From Dyadobacter psychrotolerans (GTDB lineage Bacteria > Bacteroidota > Bacteroidia > Cytophagales > Spirosomataceae): DNA of 64,000 nucleotides. Below, piece by piece: positions 33,135 through 41,720 of this stretch; the stretch's first letter is position 1, and each line of letters starts with the position of its first letter. The notes beneath the pieces were generated by a model. It was not told the DNA's origin. It searched no databases and saw nothing but the letters and a program-made list of their open reading frames with translations. The stretch is taken from assembly GCF_004349265.1 (NCBI RefSeq), contig NZ_SMFL01000001.1, positions 806,001 through 870,000 on the forward strand, in the 5' to 3' direction. The translations under genes were made by a program, and so were the position numbers.

Positions 33135-34243
33135 TATGAAGTCTTTTTAGCATATTTTTTTAGCAGGATCTCAGCAATCCGTTCGGCGGCATGCCCATCC
33201 CACAAGGGAGGTGTTTCACCTTCTTTCGACTTTCCGTCCAAAATTTCTATTACCAGTTCTTTTACGGAATCCGGATTCAGGTCACTTAACAAATAGTTGG
33301 TTCCCATTTCAACGGTTACCGGGCGCTCTGTGCTTGCGCGGAATGTGATACAAGGTACTTTGAGGTAAGTCGTTTCTTCCTGTATACCACCTGAATCTGT
33401 CACGATAAGCTGTGCATTTTCCATCAGATACAGAAACTCCAGATATCCCTGAGGCTCCATTAGTGTCACATTCTGAATGGACTTTAATTCATCCAGCAAT
33501 CCGAAGGTTTCCATGTTTTTAAGGGTACGCGGGTGCACCGGAAAGAGCACTTTGGTTCTGGAGGCAGTATCTTTTATAATATCCAATATATTTCGGAGAC
33601 CTTCTGCAAAATCAACATTGCTTGGCCGATGCATCGTTACCAACACATAAGACTTTGATTCTAAATTCAGCCCTTCTAACAAATTCAGTGTGGAAGCTTT
33701 TTCGCGGTAGTAAACCAGAGAATCAATCATCACATTTCCTACAAAATGAACCTTCTCATCCGGAATGCTTTCTTTTTTCAGGTTTTCAATACCTGCGTTT
33801 TCCGTCACGAACAGGTCATCGGAAATACCATCTGTCATAATACGGTTAATTTCCTCAGGCATCCGCCGGTCGCCGCTTCTTAATCCTGCTTCTACATGTA
33901 CAACCGGCACATGTTCTTTCACAGCTACCATGGCGCAGGCAATTGTTGAGTTCACGTCCCCAACAACCAATACGATGTCAGGCTTTTCGGCAAGCATAAC
34001 CTGCTCAAACTCAATCATGATCTTCGCGGTTTGCTGCGTATGTGACCCGCCTCCTACACCCAGAAAATAATCAGGCTTGGGTAATTCAAGCTGGTTGAAA
34101 AACACATCCGACATTTTCGCATCGTAATGCTGACCGGTATGAATGATTTTTGATTCAATTTCCGGATGTTTTGAAAAAGCCCTGTGAAGAGGGGCAACTT
34201 TCATAAAATTAGGCCGGGCGCCTACAATGCTTAATATTTTCAT
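33134..34243 (-). CDS. wecB: Non-hydrolysing UDP-N-acetylglucosamine 2-epimerase
   Basis: A 369-residue cytoplasmic enzyme that interconverts UDP-GlcNAc and UDP-ManNAc. It starts with the family signature MKILSIVGARPNFMKVAPL. HTGQHYDAKMSDVFF, VHVEAGLRSGDRRMPEEINR (active-site His and acidic residues) and TDSGGIQEE (UDP binding) follow in order. The length is normal. It is coupled to the flippase gene downstream and lies behind a GT4 gene. With the nucleotide-sugar dehydrogenase at 36519 it could supply UDP-ManNAc uronate; this is a pathway inference. Confidence 0.95.
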   Translation of the reverse strand: MKILSIVGARPNFMKVAPLHRAFSKHPEIESKIIHTGQHYDAKMSDVFFNQLELPKPDYFLGVGGGSHTQQTAKIMIEFEQVMLAEKPDIVLVVGDVNSTIACAMVAVKEHVPVVHVEAGLRSGDRRMPEEINRIMTDGISDDLFVTENAGIENLKKESIPDEKVHFVGNVMIDSLVYYREKASTLNLLEGLNLESKSYVLVTMHRPSNVDFAEGLRNILDIIKDTASRTKVLFPVHPRTLKNMETFGLLDELKSIQNVTLMEPQGYLEFLYLMENAQLIVTDSGGIQEETTYLKVPCITFRASTERPVTVEMGTNYLLSDLNPDSVKELVIEILDGKSKEGETPPLWDGHAAERIAEILLKKYAKKTS

Positions 34244-34267
34244 TTTTTGATACCAATATTTCAGTAA

Positions 34268-35479
34268 TTAATGCTTCATAACATATTGAAATGCAACATC
34301 ATATTCCCGAAGTACACTGTGAATATTTACTTCCTTTTTTATTATTTCCAATGAATTCTCTCCGAACAGTTTGATCTTTTCAGGATCTTTAAGCAACTTC
34401 ACAATTGCAGCATCCAAACTCGACTGGTTGCCGTTTGTAAAATAGTAACCATTATGTTCCTCACGTACCAGACGTTTTTCCGTCCCGTCTGCAACAGAAC
34501 AAACCACAGGCTTGGCAAAACACATGGCATCGTTGATGGATAAGCCTCCCATACCACCCAATACATAAACTGATGAAGCATGCAGATAACGGCCTAAAGT
34601 CAGTGATTCGTAAACTCCCCCAATAAATAAAACGCGGTCAGAAACACCCAGTTCAGCAGCAAGTTGTTTTAGCGATTCCTCTTCCGGACCAAAACCAATC
34701 ACTACCAATTCAATCTTTGGAAGCGTAGATGCCAGGTTTTTAACACACTGAATCAGCATATCGACCCGCTTCCATTTAACCAGACGGCCGACATGAATCA
34801 ACCGCTGCGGATTGTACGGCAGTATTTCCGGCTGCTTTAAAACTTCCCCGTATGTAGCAAGCAATTCGTCCGTATCCGGGGAGTTGGCAGCAATAAAAAT
34901 TTTCTCTTTCGGCACACCATAACTTCCTGTGATATTTTGGGCTTCATCGAAGTAGTTAATATGTGCATCTGCAAGCGGCAGATAAATTTTTCGTAAACAG
35001 GTTATGATAAAAAAATAAAGATATCCTTTCCAGTTTTTATCCTCATTGCCCAGGTCTTCTGTGATGTTTTGCCCTGAATAGTAGTACTCTTTACTTTTTC
35101 CCCAATAGGAAATATTAAATGGAATATCCCGGCAAATGAGTTTAGCCCCAAGACGTCTTAATTTTGGATAAAAAAAAGGATTGAGCACCAGCTGCAGAAA
35201 ATAGGGCCAGGCCGACATCACAATAATGTCCGGATTTATTTCCTTTAATGTTGGGATCAGATCTTTAAAAAATGGCTTTCCGTACCAGGTTGTATATTCG
35301 GGCAGTTCAACCAGTCTGAACTTCATCTCAGAATCGCCTTCCTTCACACCTGAGCCGACGGCTTTACTTTTCTGGCTGGGTTTGATCAGAATAAGATCGG
35401 TTCCGTATTCTGAAACCATTTTATTCAGGATTAAAGTAAAATAATGCGGCAGCCCCGCCATAACAAAACAAACACGCAT
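34268..35479 (-). CDS. Family 4 glycosyltransferase
   Basis: A 403-residue GT-B glycosyltransferase. ATG 35479 is chosen because the upstream TTG lies inside the -7 element. The C-terminal domain has PQRLIHVGRLVKWKRVDML (donor-site start), LVVIGFGPEEESLK, VLFIGGVYES, and the GGLSINDAMCFAKPVVC segment, where the usual EAMA glutamate is replaced by DAMC. The N-terminal domain carries CFVMAGLPHYFTLIL. It is the first gene of the operon with the epimerase and flippase, and likely adds one sugar of the exported repeat. Confidence 0.88.
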   Translation of the reverse strand: MRVCFVMAGLPHYFTLILNKMVSEYGTDLILIKPSQKSKAVGSGVKEGDSEMKFRLVELPEYTTWYGKPFFKDLIPTLKEINPDIIVMSAWPYFLQLVLNPFFYPKLRRLGAKLICRDIPFNISYWGKSKEYYYSGQNITEDLGNEDKNWKGYLYFFIITCLRKIYLPLADAHINYFDEAQNITGSYGVPKEKIFIAANSPDTDELLATYGEVLKQPEILPYNPQRLIHVGRLVKWKRVDMLIQCVKNLASTLPKIELVVIGFGPEEESLKQLAAELGVSDRVLFIGGVYESLTLGRYLHASSVYVLGGMGGLSINDAMCFAKPVVCSVADGTEKRLVREEHNGYYFTNGNQSSLDAAIVKLLKDPEKIKLFGENSLEIIKKEVNIHSVLREYDVAFQYVMKH

Positions 35480-35506
35480 GCGCCAGATCAAATTGGATAC
35501 TTCGTG

Positions 35507-35514
35507 CAAAAGTA
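35507..35514 (-). promoter_or_regulatory. -7 element of the GT4-epimerase-flippase operon
   Basis: Reads TACTTTTG on the minus strand, 28 bases before ATG 35479. It covers the alternative TTG start at 35509. No -33 partner is clear. Confidence 0.5.
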
Positions 35515-35603
35515 CACAAACGAAAGTAATTTTGACAGGCTCCCAAGGTCAGCTATGATCTTTGCCCTATCTTCGCTCTAAATTTCAATGAATAATTATT
35601 TTC

Positions 35604-36416
35604 ATGTACTGGCTGCGCTATCTGCTTAAAGAACCATTTCAGGCGTTACGTACTTCACGTGACAGGGAGTTTATCAAACTTCTTTTAAAATATGGCAACG
35701 CCAAACGGCACAACCGTACGCACGTAAGTTTCGGAAAATACCAGCTTGAAGTGCCGGATGTCATGTCCTTTTTGTGGCAGTATAAAGAGATTTATGCTGA
35801 CGAATTTTACTTTTTCAAATCGGACACCCCCTCTCCTGTCATTCTGGACTGTGGTGCCAATATTGGGATGAGTGTCCTCTATTTTAAGGAATTATATCCC
35901 GCTGCAAAAATATCCGCGTTTGAAGCTGAGCCGGAAATCATCCAGCTGCTGCGTTCTAATTTAATCCGGAATAAAATAGAAGGAGTTGAAATTATCCCGA
36001 AGGCGGTCTGGAAGGATACAGCAGGAATCTGGTTTGGAAGTGAGTCTGCCGATTCTTCATCCATTTATTCCAAGGCTGAAAAAAAACTGATTCCTTCCAT
36101 AAGATTGAAGGATTGTCTTGAAAAGGAAAAATCGATTGATTTCCTGAAAATAGATATTGAGGGTGCAGAAATTGAAGTATTGGAAGATTGCCGGCACTCG
36201 CTCGGTAATGTAAAAAATCTGTTTGTTGAATTTCACTCTTACATCGGCAACAATCAGGGACTGGCAGACGTGATCCGGGTTTTTGAAGAAAACGGTTTCC
36301 GGTATTTTATTGACACAAATCAGCATCGTATGCGGCCTTTTGTAAACCACAAATATCGTGGAAATGAGGTGATGGATTTACAGCTTAATATTTTTGGGTG
36401 GAGAGAAGTAAAATGA
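35604..36416 (+). CDS. FkbM-family methyltransferase (copy 2)
   Basis: A 270-residue SAM-dependent methyltransferase. Motif I is ILDCGANIGMSVLYF (about 80-94), followed by ISAFEAEPEI and IDFLKIDIEGAEIEVLEDC near 175-193. It is related to, but clearly different from, copy 1. It stands alone on the plus strand between two minus-strand glycan genes. A weak promoter (TTTG 35531-35534, GATCTTTG 35557-35564) precedes it. The likely role is O-methylation of a glycan residue. Confidence 0.9.
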   Translation: MYWLRYLLKEPFQALRTSRDREFIKLLLKYGNAKRHNRTHVSFGKYQLEVPDVMSFLWQYKEIYADEFYFFKSDTPSPVILDCGANIGMSVLYFKELYPAAKISAFEAEPEIIQLLRSNLIRNKIEGVEIIPKAVWKDTAGIWFGSESADSSSIYSKAEKKLIPSIRLKDCLEKEKSIDFLKIDIEGAEIEVLEDCRHSLGNVKNLFVEFHSYIGNNQGLADVIRVFEENGFRYFIDTNQHRMRPFVNHKYRGNEVMDLQLNIFGWREVK

Positions 36417-36509
36417 TTTCACGCAGAGAAAGGTAAGTTTAGCGACGAGAACGCTGAAAAAATAAACTGTGCGTTCTCTGCGCTTTTATCTTCCCTTCTT
36501 TGCGTGAAA
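36417..36509. repeat. TTTCACGCA/TGCGTGAAA intergenic inverted-repeat element
   Basis: Terminal inverted repeats TTTCACGCAGAGAAAGG (36417-36433) and CCCTTCTTTGCGTGAAA (36493-36509) match at 15 of 17 positions. An inner pair GAGAACGC (36447-36454) and GCGTTCTC (36471-36478) forms a second stem. It begins directly after the upstream stop codon and almost fills the gap between convergent genes. A decayed relative is at 14616-14687. It resembles small mobile or REP-like elements. Confidence 0.75.
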
Positions 36510-36518
36510 CACCTAAGC

Positions 36519-37787
36519 TCACAATCTTGAATCAACCGAATCCTTTGGTAACGTAGATTTCAAATCAAAAATTACGGAATTTTCATTCGTAAAATCTGAT
36601 ACCGTCAACCGCTGAAACGACTGATGCGCCACTGCGAGAACAACCGCCTCATATTTACCGTCAGGACTGTCAACCAACGAAATTCCATATTCTTCTGTCA
36701 CCTGTTCCGAAGATGCCCATGGGTCATAAACGTCCACCTGCATCCCAAAATCCCTTAGCTCTTTATAAACATCCACTACACGCGTATTGCGGATATCAGG
36801 ACAGTTTTCTTTAAATGTGATTCCAAGTATCAGCACCCGGCTTCCTTCAATTTTATGTCCTTTTTTAATTAAAAGCTTAACCAGTTTATTAGCTACAAAA
36901 ACGCCCATCATATCATTTACCCTTCTTCCCGACAGAATGACCTGCGGATAGTAACCGAGCGATTCTGCTTTGTAAGCCAGGTAATAAGGATCGACACCAA
37001 TACAATGACCTCCCACCAACCCGGGTTTATATTTCAGAAAATTCCACTTGGTACCGGCCGCTTCAAGCACTTCGGTGGTATCGATTCCCATCCTGTCAAA
37101 AATCAAAGCGAGTTCATTTACAAATGAAATGTTCACATCCCGCTGCGCATTTTCAATCGCTTTTGATGCCTCGGCAACTTTTATGCTGGATGCAAGATGT
37201 GTTCCGGCATCGATAATTGAGCCATACAACGTGTCAACAAGTACCGCAATCTCAGGATTTGAGCCGGAAGTAACTTTTTTAATTTTTGTAAGTGTATTGA
37301 TCTTATCACCAGGATTAATCCGCTCAGGAGAATAACCGCAGAAAAAATCAACGTTATATTTTAATCCACTCACTTTTTCCAGAACCGGAACACAATCCTC
37401 TTCCGTACAGCCGGGATAAACGGTAGATTCATAAATCACAATATCACCTTTTTTCAACACGCTCCCAACCGTCTGACTTGCTTTTAAAAGCGGGCCAAGA
37501 TCCGGTTTTTTATAATTGTCAATCGGAGTTGGTACCGTTACGATATAGGTATTGTATGCTTTCAAAGATTCGGTATCACCAGAAAACGCCAGATCCTGAA
37601 CACGCTGAAAATCCTGTTCCGAAATTTCCTGGGTGCGGTCGTAACCTGCTTTCAGCTCTTCGATCCGCTCACGATTAATATCAAAACCCAAAACTGAATA
37701 TTTCCTGCTAAACTCCACCGCCAGGGGTAATCCTACATAACCGAGACCAATGATTGCAATTTTTCTTGCAGCAACTTCTGACAACAT
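36519..37787 (-). CDS. UDP-N-acetyl-hexosamine 6-dehydrogenase (TviB/WecC family)
   Basis: A 422-residue NAD-dependent nucleotide-sugar dehydrogenase making a uronate by double oxidation. The NAD site is IIGLGYVGLPLAVEF (12-26). The catalytic cysteine is Cys262 in GGHCIGVDPYYL, with supporting VAEASKAIENAQRDVNI and LGITFKENCPDIRNTR. Closest in style to TviB/WbpO (UDP-GlcNAc or UDP-GalNAc), but the nearby WecB-type epimerase makes a WecC-like UDP-ManNAc role equally possible. It acts in the cytoplasm and feeds the polysaccharide pathway. No gene symbol is given because the substrate is ambiguous. Confidence 0.93.
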   Translation of the reverse strand: MLSEVAARKIAIIGLGYVGLPLAVEFSRKYSVLGFDINRERIEELKAGYDRTQEISEQDFQRVQDLAFSGDTESLKAYNTYIVTVPTPIDNYKKPDLGPLLKASQTVGSVLKKGDIVIYESTVYPGCTEEDCVPVLEKVSGLKYNVDFFCGYSPERINPGDKINTLTKIKKVTSGSNPEIAVLVDTLYGSIIDAGTHLASSIKVAEASKAIENAQRDVNISFVNELALIFDRMGIDTTEVLEAAGTKWNFLKYKPGLVGGHCIGVDPYYLAYKAESLGYYPQVILSGRRVNDMMGVFVANKLVKLLIKKGHKIEGSRVLILGITFKENCPDIRNTRVVDVYKELRDFGMQVDVYDPWASSEQVTEEYGISLVDSPDGKYEAVVLAVAHQSFQRLTVSDFTNENSVIFDLKSTLPKDSVDSRL

Positions 37788-37860
37788 GTATGGTAAATTT
37801 TATAACAAAGCATAAAACTATACATATTAATCTTGATCAGAAAATTTTGTGAAGATCTGT

Positions 37861-37885
37861 CTAAGGTCACAGTTTGTGACCTTAG
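37861..37885. repeat. Perfect 11-bp palindrome upstream of the ORF6N gene
   Basis: CTAAGGTCACA and TGTGACCTTAG flank a GTT loop. It lies 43 bases before the ORF6N start and 74 bases before the dehydrogenase start on the other strand. No T-run follows. Its core TCACA-N3-TGTGA recurs inside the ORF6N gene at 38111-38135, so it may be a protein-binding site or a REP-like element. Confidence 0.6.
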
Positions 37886-37927
37886 CGTATTTTAGAAGTA
37901 TTTACAAAAAACAAATTATTACATACG

Positions 37928-38426
37928 GTGGATTTAGCAACTATTCAAAGTAAAGTTTGTTCTCTGCGCGGACAAAAGGTTAGGCTTGATTATGATCTCG
38001 CAGAATTATACGAAGTTGAAACTAGATCTTTGAAGCAAGCAGTGAGAAGAAATATCGACCGCTTTCCGGAAGATTTTATGTTTGAAATTTCCGAAATTGA
38101 GATCGCTAACATGGTATCACAAAATGTGATACCATCTAAGAGTTATTTTGGAGATTCTGCTCCTTTCGCTTTCACAGAACAAGGTGTTGCAATGCTTTCC
38201 AGTATTTTGAAAAGCAAAAAAGCATTGCAGGTAAACATCACAATCATGCGGGCATTTGTAATGATCCGGCAATATTATCTCGACTCGAAAGCTGAAAGAG
38301 AAAATTGAGAACTTAGAGATTGAAATGAACATAAAATTCAAGGATATCCATCAGGCACTAAATTTTTTGCTGAATACCGAGCAGCCGGAAAGAAATTATA
38401 TCGGTTTTAAAAGAACTAACGACTGA
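37928..38426 (+). pseudogene. ORF6N-domain DNA-binding protein gene, frameshifted
   Basis: The GTG start at 37928 gives an ORF6N (phage-type KilA-N-like) domain: [64 protein letters not shown], and [15 protein letters not shown]. The frame stops early at 38308 after 126 residues. Removing one A from the AAA run at 38288-38290 continues as [16 protein letters not shown], then FKDIHQALNFLL, then YIGFKRTND to TGA 38424-38426. This is the normal family C-terminus. So there is a one-base insertion, either a real mutation or a sequencing error. The intact protein would be about 165 residues. Confidence 0.8.
38111..38135. repeat. 11-bp palindrome inside the ORF6N coding sequence
   Basis: ATGGTATCACA and TGTGATACCAT flank an AAA loop. 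The coding content is MVSQNVIP. It shares arm length, 3-base loop and core TCACA-N3-TGTGA with the palindrome at 37861-37885. Confidence 0.6.
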
Positions 38427-38429
38427 CCA

Positions 38430-39338
38430 CTATTTTGAATAAGGATTAGGCGGAAAAATATGAACCTGAAACCCTTCCGCTTTCAATGAAGTCATGACCT
38501 GATCTGACGGCATCTTCTTGAAAATTATTGCACATAATACCTGAGACGGCATCAGCGACAATCGGGTAAGTAAATCATGAAAACTGAGTTTACTTTTGAT
38601 TTTTTTAAATGCTTCCGAAGAATCATCTGCACGTTCGTGGCCGGCAGCAGCATTATAGTAATTGTTGTTAATACCTTTAAAAGCCACCATCGGCAAACCA
38701 ATTCCGTTGGCAAGTTTGTCCATTTCTCTTTCGGATAACTTAAAAACATAATTGCCAACTTCTTCAAAAGAATATCGGTTCTTCCAGTATTTCTGCAACA
38801 AAGTAGTATCCCACCGATCAAAGAGATTTCTGAGTGCCAGAAGCAAAGGCATTTTAGAGATCGGATCATGCGGTTCAACCAATACAACGGCTTCTCTGGC
38901 AACACGAATCATCTCGTAAACGGCCATATAGGGCCTTGGAAAATGATGATATGCCTCTTTGCAAAAAATATAATCAAAACTGCTGTCCCCAAACGTCAGC
39001 CTTTCCGCATTTTCTACTGAATATTTTTCAAATAAACCGTGCTCTTTTGAAAGTGGCAAAAAGGTGTCTGAGATATCGGTTGCGGTAACGTCAAGTCCTT
39101 TTTCATAGAAAAAATTAGCATCAAACCCATAGCCATCACCCACTGTTAACCAGCTCTTTTTTTCTTTAACCAATGGGTTCACCAAAGCCAGTAACCTGCT
39201 GTGTATCCAGTGGTTGATGGTATTATTTTCTGCGTCATACTTCCAGTCGGCGATGGCTTTTTCCTGTGCCTCTCTGGTTGCATATTGCACTTCGTACCAA
39301 CCGGAATGCGCTTCGTGGCTTTGTTTTTCGGTAGACAT
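38430..39338 (-). CDS. Class I SAM-dependent methyltransferase
   Basis: A 302-residue cytoplasmic protein. The SAM site is WLTVGDGYGFDANFFYEKG (about 64-82), followed by DVTATDISDTF, then LTFGDSSFDYIFCKEAYHHF and MIRVAREAVVLVEPHD, the usual UbiE/Methyltransf_11 order. The C-terminal 130 residues are helical and less typical. It sits in the polysaccharide region between the dehydrogenase and a GT4 gene, so a sugar substrate is plausible but unproven. Confidence 0.85.
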   Translation of the reverse strand: MSTEKQSHEAHSGWYEVQYATREAQEKAIADWKYDAENNTINHWIHSRLLALVNPLVKEKKSWLTVGDGYGFDANFFYEKGLDVTATDISDTFLPLSKEHGLFEKYSVENAERLTFGDSSFDYIFCKEAYHHFPRPYMAVYEMIRVAREAVVLVEPHDPISKMPLLLALRNLFDRWDTTLLQKYWKNRYSFEEVGNYVFKLSEREMDKLANGIGLPMVAFKGINNNYYNAAAGHERADDSSEAFKKIKSKLSFHDLLTRLSLMPSQVLCAIIFKKMPSDQVMTSLKAEGFQVHIFPPNPYSK

Positions 39339-39474
39339 TGTTTTTTAGTTACCTATATAATTGGTTAAAGATACTTTTAAGGAATAAAATAAATAAACCT
39401 CAGAACTATTTAATTTTACCCTTCAAAGATCAGGAGCTGACAAAAAACAAACATTTCAGCCCTATTCACCATTC

Positions 39475-40740
39475 ATGAAGATGATTTTACACCTGAGTAC
39501 TTTTCACCTGGAAGGAGGAGCCGGAGTCGCAGCAACGCGTCTGCACCGGGCGCTGCTTCATTCCGGCGAGGACTCATGGATGCTTGTTCCTGCCAGCAAT
39601 GATTCGGAAGAAGGTGTTGTTCCGCTTGCCGACACAAAATGGAAATCCCGACTGGCGTTTTTCAGGTTTGCCGCTGAAAGACTTTATTTTTATCCGCAGG
39701 AAAAAGACAGCAGCATCCGGTTTGCATTTTCACCTGCTGAAATCGGAGCAGATATATGCGATCACCCACTGGTGAAAAAAGCGGATATTATTCATTTGCA
39801 CTGGATCAATTTTGGATTTCTCTCAATGGATTCTTTGGGGAAGTTATTCTCGCTGGGCAAACCGGTCGTCTGGACACTGCATGATATGTGGGCATTCACC
39901 GGAGGTTGCCATTACAGCAGAGGTTGTGATCATTATTTAACGCATTGCCGTTATTGTCCCTATCTGTCCAAACCGGATCTTTACGATATCTCCTTTTCCC
40001 AGTTTGAACAAAAGAAAGAGATTTATCAAAAGGCAAAAATAGCAATGGTTTCGCCAAGTAACTGGCTGACCGGTTTGACTAAAAAAGCATCACTTACAGA
40101 AAGCATTCAGTCATTAAATATTCCGAATTGCCTGGATACAAATTTGTTTAAACCAGGCAACAAAACAGAAATAAGAAAAATATTAAATTTACCACCGGAC
40201 AAAAAACTTATTCTTTTTGCCGGAGCAAATACCCAGGATCAGCGAAAGGGGTTTGCTTATTTTAGAGAAGCCATCAAAATTAATAAGCTTTCAGAAAGTA
40301 ATACCGAAGTCCTGATCTTTGGAAAATCTAATGCCAGCTTTGAGACATTTCCTGTGCCGGTTCACTATTTGGGAAAAATCACCGAAGTCGAACATATGGT
40401 ACAAATCTATAACGCTGCGGATATGATCGTGGTACCGTCACTGGAAGATAATCTGCCAAACACAATTATGGAAGCCATGGCTTGCGGAACGCCGGCAGTT
40501 GGATTTGCAACAGGGGGTATTCCTGAAATGATCGATCATAAATTGAATGGATTTATCTCCTCTTTAAAATCTTCATTTTCATTGGCAGAGGGAATTAATT
40601 GGGTATTAGAAAACAATACGAACAATGGACTTTCTGTGCAGGCCAGACAAAAGGTGATGGACAACTATTCTGAAAATGTCGTTACAGCTCAATACCGAGC
40701 ACTTTATGACTCTTTATTAGAAAGCAAAATCAAAGCCTGA
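39475..40740 (+). CDS. Family 4 glycosyltransferase
   Basis: A 421-residue GT-B enzyme of the GT4 type with N-terminal STFHLEGGAGVAATRLHRALL (acceptor domain). A Cys/His-rich stretch GGCHYSRGCDHYLTHCRYC near residues 143-161 may hold a structural metal. The donor domain has LFAGANTQDQRKGF, VPSLEDNLPNTIMEAMACGTPAVGF with the conserved E-x7-E, then ATGGIPEMIDH. Its stop TGA overlaps the next ATG by one base, so the two glycosyltransferases are co-translated. It is part of the surface-glycan machinery. Confidence 0.92.
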   Translation: MKMILHLSTFHLEGGAGVAATRLHRALLHSGEDSWMLVPASNDSEEGVVPLADTKWKSRLAFFRFAAERLYFYPQEKDSSIRFAFSPAEIGADICDHPLVKKADIIHLHWINFGFLSMDSLGKLFSLGKPVVWTLHDMWAFTGGCHYSRGCDHYLTHCRYCPYLSKPDLYDISFSQFEQKKEIYQKAKIAMVSPSNWLTGLTKKASLTESIQSLNIPNCLDTNLFKPGNKTEIRKILNLPPDKKLILFAGANTQDQRKGFAYFREAIKINKLSESNTEVLIFGKSNASFETFPVPVHYLGKITEVEHMVQIYNAADMIVVPSLEDNLPNTIMEAMACGTPAVGFATGGIPEMIDHKLNGFISSLKSSFSLAEGINWVLENNTNNGLSVQARQKVMDNYSENVVTAQYRALYDSLLESKIKA

Positions 40741-41507
40741 TGCCTTTACTGACGATTATCACCATTACCTACAATGCGGAAAAATTTCTGCCGCGAACGC
40801 TGCGAAGCGTCGAAAGGGCGCTGGCTGGTGTCATGGATAAAAGTCAGCTTGAGTATCTGATCATCGATGGAAAGTCAAAGGACAATACATTGCATATTGC
40901 CAGTCAATATGAATTCGTTTCCAGGATAATATCCGAACCGGACCGCGGGCTGTATGATGCCATGAATAAAGGGCTAAAACTTGCTGCCGGTAAATATATC
41001 TGGTTTTTAAATGCAGGTGACGAGATTTACAATCAGGATGTACTCGTAAGTTTACTTCAGAGCTTTACTAATGATGCTGATGTCTATTACAGCGATGCCA
41101 TGTTTGTCCGCGAAAGCGGCGATGAGGTGGGATTGAGAAGTAAATTTACCCCGCACAAACTACCTGCGCATTTAAAATGGCAGGATTTTGCTTATGGAAT
41201 GAAAGTCTGTCACCAGGCATTTGTCGCCAAAAAAGATATTGCTCCACATTATGATGCCGAAAACTTCAGCGCTGATATCGACTGGGAAATAAATTGTCTC
41301 AAAAGATCCGATAAAACTATATTATTGGATTTTATACTCTGCAAATACTTACTCGGCGGCACTTCTGTCCAGAATCATCGCCGTTCCCTTCTTGACCGCT
41401 TCACAGTCCTTAAAAAGCATTTTGGACTTTTCCCGGCACTAATAAACCACATTTTCATTTTCTGGCGGGGATTCTGGTTTGCCCGCAAAAACGGAAAGTA
41501 CTGGTAA
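40740..41507 (+). CDS. Family 2 glycosyltransferase (WcaA/TagA-like)
   Basis: A 255-residue GT-A glycosyltransferase. LTIITITYNAEKFLPRTL (4-21) and YLIIDGKSKDNT form the nucleotide site. SEPDRGLYDAMNKGL is typical of colanic-acid-type GT2 proteins, and FLNAGDEIY is the metal-binding region, with a DxD variant (GDE). The start ATG overlaps the stop of the previous GT4 (TGATG). The C-terminal helix with IFIFWRGFWFARKN may touch the membrane. Confidence 0.92.
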   Translation: MPLLTIITITYNAEKFLPRTLRSVERALAGVMDKSQLEYLIIDGKSKDNTLHIASQYEFVSRIISEPDRGLYDAMNKGLKLAAGKYIWFLNAGDEIYNQDVLVSLLQSFTNDADVYYSDAMFVRESGDEVGLRSKFTPHKLPAHLKWQDFAYGMKVCHQAFVAKKDIAPHYDAENFSADIDWEINCLKRSDKTILLDFILCKYLLGGTSVQNHRRSLLDRFTVLKKHFGLFPALINHIFIFWRGFWFARKNGKYW

Positions 41508-41655
41508 ACAAATATTAATTTTTTATTTATCCGGACTTAAACTCCACGTCCGCCTTCTCGTCGATTCCTGATATTTATTCCTGCAATATTTAAACTTTTC
41601 GTCAAATGTAACAGTTTAAAATTGGGCTACATGACATTATTTGTTTATAAAGATT

Positions 41656-41685
41656 TTGTTACTAGACCAATTAACATATATTTGT
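41656..41685 (+). promoter_or_regulatory. Promoter of the first SusC/SusD pair
   Basis: TTTG (41656-41659), an 18-base spacer and a perfect TATATTTG (41678-41685) form a good Bacteroidota promoter. The ATG of susC-like gene 1 is 35 bases further on. Confidence 0.75.
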
Positions 41686-41720
41686 TTTCCAATTTCGAAT
41701 AAAAACAAAATCTAACTATT

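Noticed and set aside
41661..41677. AGACCAATT in the SusC promoter spacer as a shared regulatory motif with the siderophore receptor leaders
   Set aside because: It lies in a different position relative to the -7 element and the match is short, so chance is likely.
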